Assembly: GCA_021324685.1 (NCBI GenBank)
Contig: JAJPIQ010000083.1
Span: forward strand, 1-64,000
From: Bacteroidota bacterium
GTDB lineage: Bacteria > Bacteroidota > Ignavibacteria > Palsa-1295
Direction of reading: 5' to 3'
Length of the DNA: 64,000 nt
The notes beneath the pieces were generated by a model that worked only from the letters and a program-made list of their open reading frames with translations, was not told where the DNA came from and searched no databases. Position numbers and translations under genes: made by a program. Below, in pieces: positions 33,874-41,763 of the stretch; positions within the stretch are counted from its first letter, which is position 1, and every line of letters starts with the position of its first letter.

Positions 33874-36645
33874 CTACCGCGCAATGACCAGTCGTCGCGT
33901 TTCGGTCGCTTCCGGCGTTCGTAGTTCGACCACATACGAACCGCTCGGCAAACTCGAGCAGTCGATGGAGGTCATGGTCCGACCGACGGGCCACGTTCCC
34001 TTCCCATCGGTTTCAAACACCCTTCGGCCTGCGGCATCCGTCATAGACAAGACCACCCCTTCCTGCACGGGCAACGAGAATGTGAGGAGGACCGTATTCG
34101 AAGCAGGGTTTGGCGAAACAGAAAAATCGAGCGAAGCGCTATTCGTTTGCGCGATGGAGTTCGACACCGCGACGACATGTGTTGTAAAAACACCGGAACC
34201 CTGCGTCGCAACGGCGACGAATCCATCGGACGGTCGAGCGTCGATCTCTTCCACGATCGCGTTCCCGATGGTCTGAGTTCCCTCCGGGCTCCAGGTTACA
34301 TTCGGGCCAGAGAGATCGGTGGTCGAAAAAAGTCCTATGCTCGTCCCACACAGATACAGCGTCTGGCCGCCTTGATCGACGATCCTGACCCATCGAACGG
34401 ACGGCCCGTCGCCGGAGCCATCGGGATTTTGTTCCAAATTGCCGCTCGCGTTATGCCACGTTACACCACCGTCGTTCGAAGCAAAAATGCTAAGGACATG
34501 ATAGTTCGAAAAACAAACGACGATGCTATCGGGATTGTGGGGATCGACCGCGATACAGGAGACGAACGCATTGGCAGGAAACATCGCACCGGTAATCTCC
34601 AGGGGCGCGGGAGCCGAGCCATTCGCTTGATCGAGCCGAAAGACATGCCCGTCGCTGGTGCCATAATATAACGTGTGCACCCCACCGAAGGACATTCCCA
34701 GCGCCGTAATAAATGTTCCCTGCGGGACCGTACAATTTTTTAGTAATTCCCAATTACCGGTTCCCGGGGAAAGATTCGTATTTCGCCAGAGAGAGTCATT
34801 GGCCGCGAAATACAACTGGTTCGTATTCGCAGGGTCCAACATCCACGGAGTCACGAACTGGGGGTTATCGATTCCAGTCGGACGGCGTGAGAAAGAGTCT
34901 GTGACATTCAGGTTCGCATCCAACTTATACTGCCGGATATTCCCGAATTGGGAAGAAACATAATAAAATGTTTTATGGTCGGCGATCGCGCAATAGCATC
35001 CATCGCCCCCTCCATGCTGGGTCCAGAAGTGGTCGCTCCCACTTTTCCAACTTCCCTGGTCCTGCAAGCCCCCGACGATCATCGAATCGGAGGGACTCCC
35101 GGCATGGTCCATCGCCACCACATAAACAATGCTGGCCACATCGTTCCGATTCAAATTTTGCCATTCAACCGGGCGGTGAGGATCGTTTGCCGCAAGGCAA
35201 TTCGATGTGACAAAGATCCCACCGTCGGTGGAGGAATACATTTTTTGCGGGTTGGACGGCAGGAATGCGAGGTCGTGATTATCGGGATGATGATTGGGAT
35301 AGGACTGCGTACTATCGCTCGTGTAATCGTTCCAATAGTAATACCCGCCGATCCAATCGATCGCGGTGGAAGTCGCAAAGCCGTCGCTGGAACGAAAAAG
35401 ATTCGTCGCTCCGAAAAAAACGTGGTTGGTATCCGTCGGATACACTCTCAGCAACACGTTATAGCCCCCCTGGGTATTGGTCCCGTCGAAGCCGCCGCTG
35501 ATGGTGTTGACCGGCAAATTTGCCGAACGGTCCTGCCAGACACCTCCCGACCCCGCGCCATTTCCGCTTACATAATCGTATTTCCACAACGCATTGCTGG
35601 TGCTCGTGACACCCGCGATATATAAAATATTCTCGTCCGAGGGCGCAATCGCGATTTTCATCCTTCCCGTTTCGGGCCAATTAGCAGGAGTAATATTCGT
35701 CCAATGGACTCCATCGGTCGAACGCCATACGCCGGCAGTCGATGGCGCGGTGGAACCGAGGGACTGCCAACTCAACTGCGCGTAGAGGACTCCGGCAGAA
35801 GTAATCCGGACATCGCTGCAATACGAAAGGTGTTTGGAATCCCCGAGGACATGCGTCCAGGAACCGCCGCCATCCGTTGAACGCATGATCCCGCCGATAC
35901 AGGCGGCGTACACGATATCGCTCGAAGGGTTCGAATTATCGACCGCGATATTCCATACGCCCTGGAATGCACTATCGAGCACGGTCCCATCGGAATTCAA
36001 TGTCGACGAAAGAAGCTGCCACGAGTTCCCGTTGTCGGTCGATTTATATATTCCATCTCCAATATCGACCGTATGGCCGCCTCCGGCGGGCAGGACCTGA
36101 TCTCTTCGGAAGGTCGTGCTTATCAATTCTCCTGTTCCGGCATACCAGGAATTCGTTTTTCCTGAGCGCTGGTCCTGGACGAGACAGGTGAAGTCTTTCG
36201 CTTGCCCCGGCAAGGTGGTCCGTGTCCATGACATTCCGCTATCGGTCGAATTCCAGAGCCCTCCCTGCGCGGTCGCAATGAGAAGATGGCGTTCGTTTGC
36301 AATATCGATCCCAATGGTCCGCGTTCGCCCGCCGACGTTCGCCGGCCCGAGGGAGTTCCAACCCGTCGTGTGGATCGCCGAAGACTGAGGCGAGAAGTTC
36401 CCTTTTCGTTCGGTACGCTCCGAAGCGATCCGCCGAGCAAAGGCCAGCTCTCGCGTGTGAATGCCATATGGTATTTCTCCCGTCGCGGGATCGCGCAGAC
36501 GAAGATAATCCCAACATTGCCGGGCATCGAGGTTCTCGTCCAATGCTTCTCGCGATTGTTTTATTGAACATTGGTATTGGAAATCGATCCGGACCATGAC
36601 GCCAAGCAGCGCCCCAAAAGCGAACAACAGACACAATTTAATCAT
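33874..36645 (-). CDS. T9SS-exported BNR/sialidase-type propeller protein
   Basis: This 923-residue exported protein begins with a short hydrophobic segment ('IKLCLLFAFGALLGVMVRI'). It contains many BNR-like Asp-box repeats ('STDSGMSWTR', 'STDNGNSWQLL', 'STDGGGSWTHV', 'SNDGGVTWHN'), forming one or two beta propellers of the sortilin/exo-sialidase kind. No sialidase active-site set is obvious. The C-terminus (about residues 840-923) is a type A sorting domain starting 'SVSPNPASNTVLLTF' and ending 'SGSYVVELRTPEA', for export through T9SS. It lies tail-to-tail with ispF. Confidence 0.88.
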   Translation of the reverse strand: MIKLCLLFAFGALLGVMVRIDFQYQCSIKQSREALDENLDARQCWDYLRLRDPATGEIPYGIHTRELAFARRIASERTERKGNFSPQSSAIHTTGWNSLGPANVGGRTRTIGIDIANERHLLIATAQGGLWNSTDSGMSWTRTTLPGQAKDFTCLVQDQRSGKTNSWYAGTGELISTTFRRDQVLPAGGGHTVDIGDGIYKSTDNGNSWQLLSSTLNSDGTVLDSAFQGVWNIAVDNSNPSSDIVYAACIGGIMRSTDGGGSWTHVLGDSKHLSYCSDVRITSAGVLYAQLSWQSLGSTAPSTAGVWRSTDGVHWTNITPANWPETGRMKIAIAPSDENILYIAGVTSTSNALWKYDYVSGNGAGSGGVWQDRSANLPVNTISGGFDGTNTQGGYNVLLRVYPTDTNHVFFGATNLFRSSDGFATSTAIDWIGGYYYWNDYTSDSTQSYPNHHPDNHDLAFLPSNPQKMYSSTDGGIFVTSNCLAANDPHRPVEWQNLNRNDVASIVYVVAMDHAGSPSDSMIVGGLQDQGSWKSGSDHFWTQHGGGDGCYCAIADHKTFYYVSSQFGNIRQYKLDANLNVTDSFSRRPTGIDNPQFVTPWMLDPANTNQLYFAANDSLWRNTNLSPGTGNWELLKNCTVPQGTFITALGMSFGGVHTLYYGTSDGHVFRLDQANGSAPAPLEITGAMFPANAFVSCIAVDPHNPDSIVVCFSNYHVLSIFASNDGGVTWHNASGNLEQNPDGSGDGPSVRWVRIVDQGGQTLYLCGTSIGLFSTTDLSGPNVTWSPEGTQTIGNAIVEEIDARPSDGFVAVATQGSGVFTTHVVAVSNSIAQTNSASLDFSVSPNPASNTVLLTFSLPVQEGVVLSMTDAAGRRVFETDGKGTWPVGRTMTSIDCSSLPSGSYVVELRTPEATETRRLVIAR

Positions 36646-36746
36646 GGAAGATACTCGAAAAAGGAAATAATCTATGCAAGAAGCGTTTCTCCTAAAACAA
36701 TTTTTTCTATAGGCTTAGGTTCCTGTTCCAGGACGATCCCTGCAGG

Positions 36747-36838
36747 CCCAAACTCCCGAGGACCAGCGAATGCCCGGGCTTCGGCGGCCGCGAAGAAGGC
36801 GTGGCGGCGTATGCGGTCGCGTGGGTGGAATACGATTG
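36747..36838 (+). pseudogene. 3' remnant of a second ispF
   Basis: Read on the plus strand, the last 24 codons are S-E-C-P-G-F-G-G-R-E-E-G-V-A-A-Y-A-V-A-W-V-E-Y-D then TGA. The end of ispF at 33864 reads S-E-R-L-G-F-V-G-R-E-E-G-V-A-A-Y-A-V-V-Q-V-E-W-D. About 60 of 75 bases agree by eye, many differences being at third positions. Nothing of the first 130 codons is present, so it cannot be functional. Confidence 0.85.
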
Positions 36839-36885
36839 ATCGAACTATTCAGGAGCAAGTCTCAAAATAAAATATTCCCTTGTAA

Positions 36886-38070
36886 TCACGTTCGCGGCGC
36901 AAGTTCGTGGCTGTCGCGGTGGAGGCGAAATGCGAGCAGGACCGCTACGGCCGCCATGGCGCCGCCGGCATAACCGATCCAGTTGGGATGAAGACCGCCG
37001 ATGAGCCAGCCGCCTAAGATGGGCGAGATCGAGCGGGAAAAACTTTCGAGCGAGGACGAGACTCCCAGCACTCCGCCTTTTCGTTCTCGCGGCGCGAGTT
37101 GCGTCAGCAGGCTCGTCAGCGTGGGCCGCGTCAGGCCGGTGCCAAACGAGAAGAAGATGGCGAGCACCCCGAGTTCGGGAACCGTTCTTGCGACCGCAAG
37201 GCCCGCGAGGCCCAGCGTCATGGAGATGAGCGCCAGCCGAAGCGCCCAGAGTTCGCCCAGCTTCTTTACCAGCGGACGGATGACCACGCCCTGCCAGAGC
37301 ACCCCGAGCAGCCCAACGAACATCAGGAACCAACCGACGTCCTCGGCGGAAAAATCGAGCTCGATCTTTGCAAACAGCGAGAACATCGAAACATAGAGCG
37401 AAAAAGGGAGCGCGAAAAAGAGAAAGATCGTCAGCAGGGTCCGCAGGCTGCGGTCACGAAGGTATTCAAAAACGCGGGTGTAATACCGAAGCCCCGTTTT
37501 CGCATTTTCATCGCGGACATGCTGGTGTTCCTTCAAATAAAACGTCGTGAGCGACGTGCTGCTGAGCGCAAAGAACGCGGCCACGAACGCCGGCGCGGCA
37601 TAGCCGAACTGCGTGGCCAGGAATCCGCCGATCGGCGGACCGACGATAAATCCGAGGCCGAACGCGATCCCAATGATCGCCAGCGCACCGGACCGCTCCT
37701 TAGGCGGCGTCACGTCCGCAATGTACGCCTGCGCGATCGTCAGGTTCCCACCGCTAATGCCATCGATGATGCGCGAAAGAAAAAGGATTGGGAGCGAATT
37801 GGCAACGCCGAGCAAAATAAATCCCGCCATGGAACCTAATTGCGAATAGATCAGGAGCGGCCGCCGGCCGAACCGGTCGCTCATTCCGCCCAGGATCGGG
37901 CCGGCAAAGAATTGGCAGATCGAATAGCTCGCAACCAGGTAGCCGATCGTTTCGGCCGAAGCATGAAATGTGCTTGCGTAATAGGGCAGGAGCGGGAGGA
38001 TGATCGAAAAGCCGAGCAGATCGACAAAAACGACGATCGCAATCGGAATGAGCGCCTTGTTCTTGAACAT
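36886..38070 (-). CDS. MFS transporter, TetA-like
   Basis: This 394-residue major facilitator has 12 predicted TM segments. Motif A is 'GGMSDRFGRRPLLIYSQ', and the antiporter motif C region is 'GLGFIVGPPIGGFLA'. 'GISGGNLTIAQAYIADVTPPKERSGALAIIG' is typical of the TetA/MdtG drug-proton antiporter group. The exported compound is unknown. Its start lies 295 bp from hsp20, with which it shares a divergent regulatory region holding CTGACA/TGTCAG-type palindromes. Confidence 0.9.
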   Translation of the reverse strand: MFKNKALIPIAIVVFVDLLGFSIILPLLPYYASTFHASAETIGYLVASYSICQFFAGPILGGMSDRFGRRPLLIYSQLGSMAGFILLGVANSLPILFLSRIIDGISGGNLTIAQAYIADVTPPKERSGALAIIGIAFGLGFIVGPPIGGFLATQFGYAAPAFVAAFFALSSTSLTTFYLKEHQHVRDENAKTGLRYYTRVFEYLRDRSLRTLLTIFLFFALPFSLYVSMFSLFAKIELDFSAEDVGWFLMFVGLLGVLWQGVVIRPLVKKLGELWALRLALISMTLGLAGLAVARTVPELGVLAIFFSFGTGLTRPTLTSLLTQLAPRERKGGVLGVSSSLESFSRSISPILGGWLIGGLHPNWIGYAGGAMAAVAVLLAFRLHRDSHELAPRT

Positions 38071-38113
38071 TGCGCCCCAAAACAGCCACCGTGCCGCTTT
38101 TTATCCGCTACCG

Positions 38114-38158
38114 ACTGACAAAACAGTCAGTAACTTTTTCTTGCTGTCAAAATGGCAG
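38114..38158. promoter_or_regulatory. Two palindromes in the MFS/hsp20 divergent region
   Basis: ACTGAC-AAAACA-GTCAGT (38114-38131) is a 6-bp inverted repeat. CTGTCAAAATGGCAG (38144-38158) agrees at 13 of 15 positions with the exact palindrome CTGACAAAATGTCAG found before dnaK (41620-41634). They lie 44-88 bp before the MFS start and about 210-250 bp before hsp20. They are candidate operators for either gene. Confidence 0.55.
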
Positions 38159-38365
38159 GCGATTCCGATAAGCAGAGACTTCATTCCAGCGCTTTTCGCA
38201 TGCTTTTGTGGAGTGGCACAATACTTCTGTTCGGAAAACGTCCATATAAGCAAGCGGCATTCGCCGCCACGGACGAAAGCGCAACGGGCGTGAACCGCTC
38301 AGGGCGTGATCAGGAACGGGCGACGGCCGCCGCAGAGATACTCATTAATTTATCAGAGGACCAAG

Positions 38366-38827
38366 ATGACGGTTTACCGATGGGAGCCGCGGCGCGATTT
38401 CGAAGCCGCATCACGAAAGCTCCGCAGATTCTATAGCGATGTCGAAGGCGCGATCGCGTGCGGCCTTCAGAATGGGATCCATGTCGAGCTCGGCACCTTC
38501 TCGCCGCGTGTCGATATTTCCGAGACGAAGGAACATGTCTTCGTCCGTGCCGAGCTGCCGGGAATGAAAGCCGAGGATGTCAAGATCACGCTTTCGGAAG
38601 GCTTGCTCACGCTGCGCGGAAAGAAAGAACGTTCCGAAGCGTCGAAGCAGGAGGCGTTCGTTCGCCTGGAGCGCTCGCACGGCGAGTTCGTTCGCCAGTT
38701 TGCGCTGCCCGAGAATTTAAACGAGGATGCCGTGGACGCGACGTTCACCGATGGCGTGCTCGAAATTAAAATTCCGAAGCAGGCGCCCGAAAAACCGAAA
38801 GAGCGCGAAATTTCCATCAAAGGCTAA
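38366..38827 (+). CDS. Small heat-shock protein (Hsp20/alpha-crystallin)
   Basis: This is an ATP-independent holdase chaperone. I start at the ATG at 38366, which follows a GAGGA ribosome site. The alpha-crystallin domain spans about residues 45-140: 'FSPRVDISETKEHVFVRAELPGMKAEDVKITLSEGLLTLRGKKE', the 'LPENLNEDAVDATFTDGVLEIKIPK' end with the G-V-L motif, and a short C-terminal extension 'EREISIKG' holding an I-x-I anchor. Its 3' end is marked by a strong terminator. Upstream palindromes similar to those before dnaK suggest shared stress control. Confidence 0.95.
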   Translation: MTVYRWEPRRDFEAASRKLRRFYSDVEGAIACGLQNGIHVELGTFSPRVDISETKEHVFVRAELPGMKAEDVKITLSEGLLTLRGKKERSEASKQEAFVRLERSHGEFVRQFALPENLNEDAVDATFTDGVLEIKIPKQAPEKPKEREISIKG

Positions 38828-38828
38828 C

Positions 38829-38860
38829 GAAGGGGCGTGCGGCGCACGCCCCTTCTCTTT
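38829..38860 (+). terminator. Rho-independent terminator of hsp20
   Basis: GAAGGGGCGTGC (38829-38840), a GGC loop and GCACGCCCCTTC (38844-38855) form a perfect 12-bp stem followed by TCTTT, two bases after the hsp20 stop. Confidence 0.85.
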
Positions 38861-38862
38861 GT

Positions 38863-38956
38863 CATGGCGAGGAGCAATCTCTTTCCCGGAGGGGATGTTC
38901 TTTTGGTACCAGATTGCAACGCCGAAGAAAACGCCCGTTTTCTTCTCCTCGCAATG
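38863..38956. repeat. ~94-bp element with imperfect terminal inverted repeats (MITE-like)
   Basis: CATGGCGAGGAG (38863-38874) is inverted at CTCCTCGCAATG (38945-38956), with one mismatch. Inside, GCAATCT (38874-38880) pairs with AGATTGC (38911-38917). There is no coding capacity. It resembles non-autonomous palindromic repeats that start with a 'GCGAGGAG..AATCT' pattern. Confidence 0.6.
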
Positions 38957-39005
38957 CATCATTCATTTTTCACTTTTTTCTGTCCATCCATTTTCCTGTC
39001 TATCC

Positions 39006-39518
39006 ATGATCAAAGATTCCCTTCTCAAAAGCTGCCTGCTCGACCTTAATATCTGCCAGCATTTATTTACGAAGCTGGACCCGGCGCTTTCCGAGTGGCG
39101 CCCGCGCGACAATATGCGGACGACGCTGGAACTGATGCAATACCTTACCTTCATCGGCGGTACGATGACGAACCATTTCGTCCATACGTCGGAAGACCGC
39201 GAACAAGCCCGGAACCGATACCGCGAGCAATCGAAAGCTTCGAAAGAAATGAAATTCGATGAGTTCCCAGCGCGGATCGAGCGCGAAAAAGAGCATTTGC
39301 ACTCGATCTACGATAGCATCACCGATCACGACCTCACGCGGCCGACGTACCATCCCTTCAGCGGCGACGAAACAACGCTCTTCGAGGCCTTACATACGGT
39401 CTCGAAATATCTCTGTGCCTATCGGCATCAACTCTTCCTTTATGCGAAGATGTGCGGCGCGGAGATCAACACGCGTAATAATTGGTACGGGCTCGACCCC
39501 GTAAAAGCTACCGCCTAG
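39006..39518 (+). CDS. DinB/DUF1993-like four-helix protein
   Basis: This 171-residue protein starts at the ATG at 39006. Helical sequence with 'MRTTLELMQYLTFIGGTMTNHF', 'FSGDETTLFEALHTVSKYLCAYRHQLFLYAKMCG' fits the DinB four-helix bundle, in which scattered His residues bind a metal (candidates in 'TNHF' and 'AYRHQLF'). DinB-fold proteins act as thiol transferases or hydrolases; no substrate can be named. The stop codon is inside a 19-bp partial duplication (TAAAAGCTACCGC twice). Confidence 0.75.
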   Translation: MIKDSLLKSCLLDLNICQHLFTKLDPALSEWRPRDNMRTTLELMQYLTFIGGTMTNHFVHTSEDREQARNRYREQSKASKEMKFDEFPARIEREKEHLHSIYDSITDHDLTRPTYHPFSGDETTLFEALHTVSKYLCAYRHQLFLYAKMCGAEINTRNNWYGLDPVKATA

Positions 39519-39533
39519 CCTAAAAGCTACCGC
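39502..39533. repeat. Micro-duplication across the DinB-like stop codon
   Basis: TAAAAGCTACCGC occurs at 39502-39514 and 39521-39533 with a 19-bp period. The stop codon of the DinB-like gene (39516-39518) lies between them. Confidence 0.85.
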
Positions 39534-39536
39534 ATA

Positions 39537-39709
39537 ATTGGAAGCTTCTGGGTGCCGCAAGGACTTCGTTAAAGAAGTCCTGAGGCGCTCGATCCGAGCG
39601 CGGGCATCGGCGGTGGGAAATCGCCGGGATCGAATCCTTTCGCAACTTTTTTCCACGTGACCGGCATGGAGACCGTTGCACCCCCTCGTTCGCGAACGCA
39701 GTTGGGCGC
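39537..39709 (-). pseudogene. Frameshifted remnant of a LigD-type primase/polymerase domain
   Basis: On the minus strand the frame reads 'NCVRERGGATVSMPVTWKKVAKGFDPGDF' (to about 39620), very like the end of LigD polymerase domains. The match continues in a second frame as 'PTADARARIERL' (39617-39582) and then in a third as 'QDFFNEVLAAPRSF' (39582-39541). Two frameshifts therefore break one ancestral sequence, and no upstream catalytic part is present. LigD acts in non-homologous end joining; no Ku or ligase gene is in this window. Confidence 0.6.
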
Positions 39710-39797
39710 GGGACCGACTTGCCGTATGAATTTATAGGTGGCATCGTCCACCGAATCTGCGGGCGTAGCGGCACTTCCCTTGTGGTAAATCCCAGCC

Positions 39798-40604
39798 ATG
39801 CCAAAACTAAGCCCACCGGAAAAAGCCGAGCTCGAAAACCAGCGCGAAGATCTCCTGTTTAAGATCGAGAAGGCCTTGCGCGGCCCGATGATCGTCCTCG
39901 GTTTTGTCTGGATCGTGCTCATCGTCATTGAATTTCTCGAGGGACTTTCGCGGGCATTAAAAGTCGCGACGACCGCGATCTGGATCGCATTCATTCTCGA
40001 TTTCATCCTGCGCTTTTCGATCGCGCCGAAGAAAAAACAGTTCCTAAAACATAATTGGCTGACCTCGCTCGCACTGATCGTTCCGGCGCTGCGGGTCTTT
40101 CAATTCGTCGGCATTTTGCGACTGCTTACGGCGAGCGGCGGCCTCAGTATCGTGCAGATCATGGGGACGCTGAACCGGGGTATGAACGATCTCGGAGCGA
40201 CGCTCGGCCGGCGAGGCTTTCAATATGTTTCCCTGCTGACACTCATTGTGGTCTTTGTCGGTGCCGCCGGGATCTACGGATTCGAACACAAAGTCTCCGC
40301 TTCGAACGGCATTCACAACTATGGAACCGCAATTTATTGGACGTTGATGATGATCTCGACGATCGGCTCGGATTACTGGCCGCAAACGCCGGGCGGAAAG
40401 ATCCTCACGGTCCTGCTTTCCTTCTATGCGGTCGCGATCTTAGGCTATATCGCCGCCTCGCTTGCAACGTTCTTCATCGACCGCGATGCCGACGACCCCA
40501 AAGCCGCCGTCGCCAGCGATAAATCGGTCCAGAAAGTGTTGGAAGAAATTCAGGCGCTGAGGGAAGAGATTGCGAAGCTGAAACTGCGGGAAGTAAATTC
40601 TTAA
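39798..40604 (+). CDS. Voltage-gated-type ion channel with non-canonical filter
   Basis: This membrane protein has about six TM segments: S1-S4-like helices (residues 28-140, with a modest Arg/Lys-bearing S4 'LRVFQFVGILRLL'), then pore helices around 'TAIYWTLMMISTIGSDYWPQTPGGK'. Canonical K+ channels have T-V-G-Y-G-D at the filter; here it is T-I-G-S-D-Y. A C-terminal coiled coil ('SVQKVLEEIQALREEIAKLKL') probably makes it tetrameric. Ion selectivity cannot be assumed. It stands alone, after the ligD remnant. Confidence 0.85.
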   Translation: MPKLSPPEKAELENQREDLLFKIEKALRGPMIVLGFVWIVLIVIEFLEGLSRALKVATTAIWIAFILDFILRFSIAPKKKQFLKHNWLTSLALIVPALRVFQFVGILRLLTASGGLSIVQIMGTLNRGMNDLGATLGRRGFQYVSLLTLIVVFVGAAGIYGFEHKVSASNGIHNYGTAIYWTLMMISTIGSDYWPQTPGGKILTVLLSFYAVAILGYIAASLATFFIDRDADDPKAAVASDKSVQKVLEEIQALREEIAKLKLREVNS

Positions 40605-40610
40605 GAATAG

Positions 40611-41198
40611 TTATTCCGCTGGAACTCCGTTCTGCTTCATGGCGAGATTCGTTCCGGTGATCTTCACGTGCGCCATCTTGGCACCGTCCATCCTGGCATT
40701 CTTCATATTCGAGAGACTGAAATCCGCGTGTTCGAGATCGGCGTTCGTGAAATCGGCATTCTCCAGGTTGCACATGCTGAAGTTCGCTCCGGTCAGATCG
40801 CAGCCCGAAAAATTCGCGTTCGCCAGGTTCGATGCACGGAATACCGCACCGAGTAATTCGCAACCGCTGAGATCGAGATTCGGCAGATTTACGCCGCGCA
40901 GCTTGATACCCGGCTTCCCGAGCGGTTTCATGTTCAGGTTCTTCGCGTCCTTGAGGTTCGAGTAGCTTAAGTCAGCGCCGGTGAGGTCGGCATCGGCGAA
41001 ATTCACGCCGGCGAGATTGCATTTGCTAAGGTTCGTTCCGACGAGCTTTGCACCTTCGAAATTAACGTTCCGAAAATTGGACATGCTCAGGTCCACGCCG
41101 GAGAAATCCTTGCCGCTCAGGTCCTGGCCATCGAAATTCGATCCCCCGCCGATCCAACTGAGCGCGCCGGATACTAAATCGAGTACTTCGTCTATCAT
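40611..41198 (-). CDS. Pentapeptide-repeat protein
   Basis: About 30 A(D/N)LxX-type pentapeptides ('FDGQDLSGKDFSGVDLSMSNF', 'NLAGVNFADADLTGADLSYSNL', 'NLENADFTNADLEHADFSLSNM') form a right-handed quadrilateral beta helix. Only a short lead 'MIDEVLDLVSGALSWIGGG' precedes it. Such proteins range from DNA-gyrase mimics to structural factors; nothing here specifies one. No signal peptide is visible, so it is probably cytoplasmic. It lies convergent to the ion channel with a 6-bp gap. Confidence 0.9.
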   Translation of the reverse strand: MIDEVLDLVSGALSWIGGGSNFDGQDLSGKDFSGVDLSMSNFRNVNFEGAKLVGTNLSKCNLAGVNFADADLTGADLSYSNLKDAKNLNMKPLGKPGIKLRGVNLPNLDLSGCELLGAVFRASNLANANFSGCDLTGANFSMCNLENADFTNADLEHADFSLSNMKNARMDGAKMAHVKITGTNLAMKQNGVPAE

Positions 41199-41323
41199 TG
41201 TCGTGTTGAAAATTTTCGGTAGTGTTCAAAAAAAATGTGCCTGTGGTAATTTCCTTTGCGGCAGATATAACTTTAAGGACGAACAAAGGCCCCGAATATT
41301 GCAAGGAGCAGTTTGGCGACAAT

Positions 41324-41338
41324 CTGACATTTTGTCAG
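41324..41338. promoter_or_regulatory. 15-bp palindrome CTGACA-TTT-TGTCAG (distal site before dnaK)
   Basis: This exact inverted repeat lies 126 bp before the pentapeptide gene start and 426 bp before dnaK. It is identical in both arms to 41620-41634. Confidence 0.6.
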
Positions 41339-41339
41339 C

Positions 41340-41619
41340 CTTGCGAAAATAATAAGATGGCTAAATTTGATTGATTTCGACGTTTTTTCTTTTGGCATAC
41401 TCCTTTTACTTCTTTTTTGTGAATTTGAAATTTGACTAAAAAATAGCTTTCTCGATTTTTTCAAAAGGCCCTGTAAAAGCGACCAAATATTCTAAGATAA
41501 ATTTCAAAATTGCTGTTTTTAGTCAGAAGGAAGGACATTCGGAGCGGTACGAGCATAAAGCAGTTTTCTGGACTTTTCCGAACTCATGCGCAAGACGACT
41601 CATCGTTTATGGGCTCGGG
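41340..41619. other. AT-rich intergenic tract between the two palindromes
   Basis: No coding frame is supported. Poly-T/A runs at 41383-41470 (for example GTTTTTTCTTTTGG) stand out from the GC-rich surroundings. This is compatible with a promoter or UP-type region for dnaK. Confidence 0.45.
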
Positions 41620-41634
41620 CTGACAAAATGTCAG
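41620..41634. promoter_or_regulatory. 15-bp palindrome CTGACA-AAA-TGTCAG (proximal site before dnaK)
   Basis: This perfect inverted repeat ends 129 bp before the dnaK start codon. The arms are the same as at 41324. No CIRCE (TTAGCACTC-N9-GAGTGCTAA) or HAIR sequence is present in this region, so this may be the heat-shock operator used instead. Confidence 0.6.
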
Positions 41635-41667
41635 GAGATTTGAATATCATCGCGATTCGTCGCCAAT

Positions 41668-41732
41668 GTAGCGCATGCTTAGCTTGCGCTTCCTGACGAT
41701 ACGCGAGCAGAGCGAGCGAAAGCATGCTCGAC
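41668..41732. repeat. REP doublet before dnaK (RAYT3 type)
   Basis: GTAG (41668-41671) followed by CGCATGCTTAGCTTGCGC and, inverted, GAGCGAGCGAAAGCATGC then CGAC (41729-41732, a decayed CTAC). The same doublet occurs at 43710-43774 and 44397-44461. Confidence 0.85.
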
Positions 41733-41763
41733 ATTTTTAACGAATTTTTCAACACACATCACA

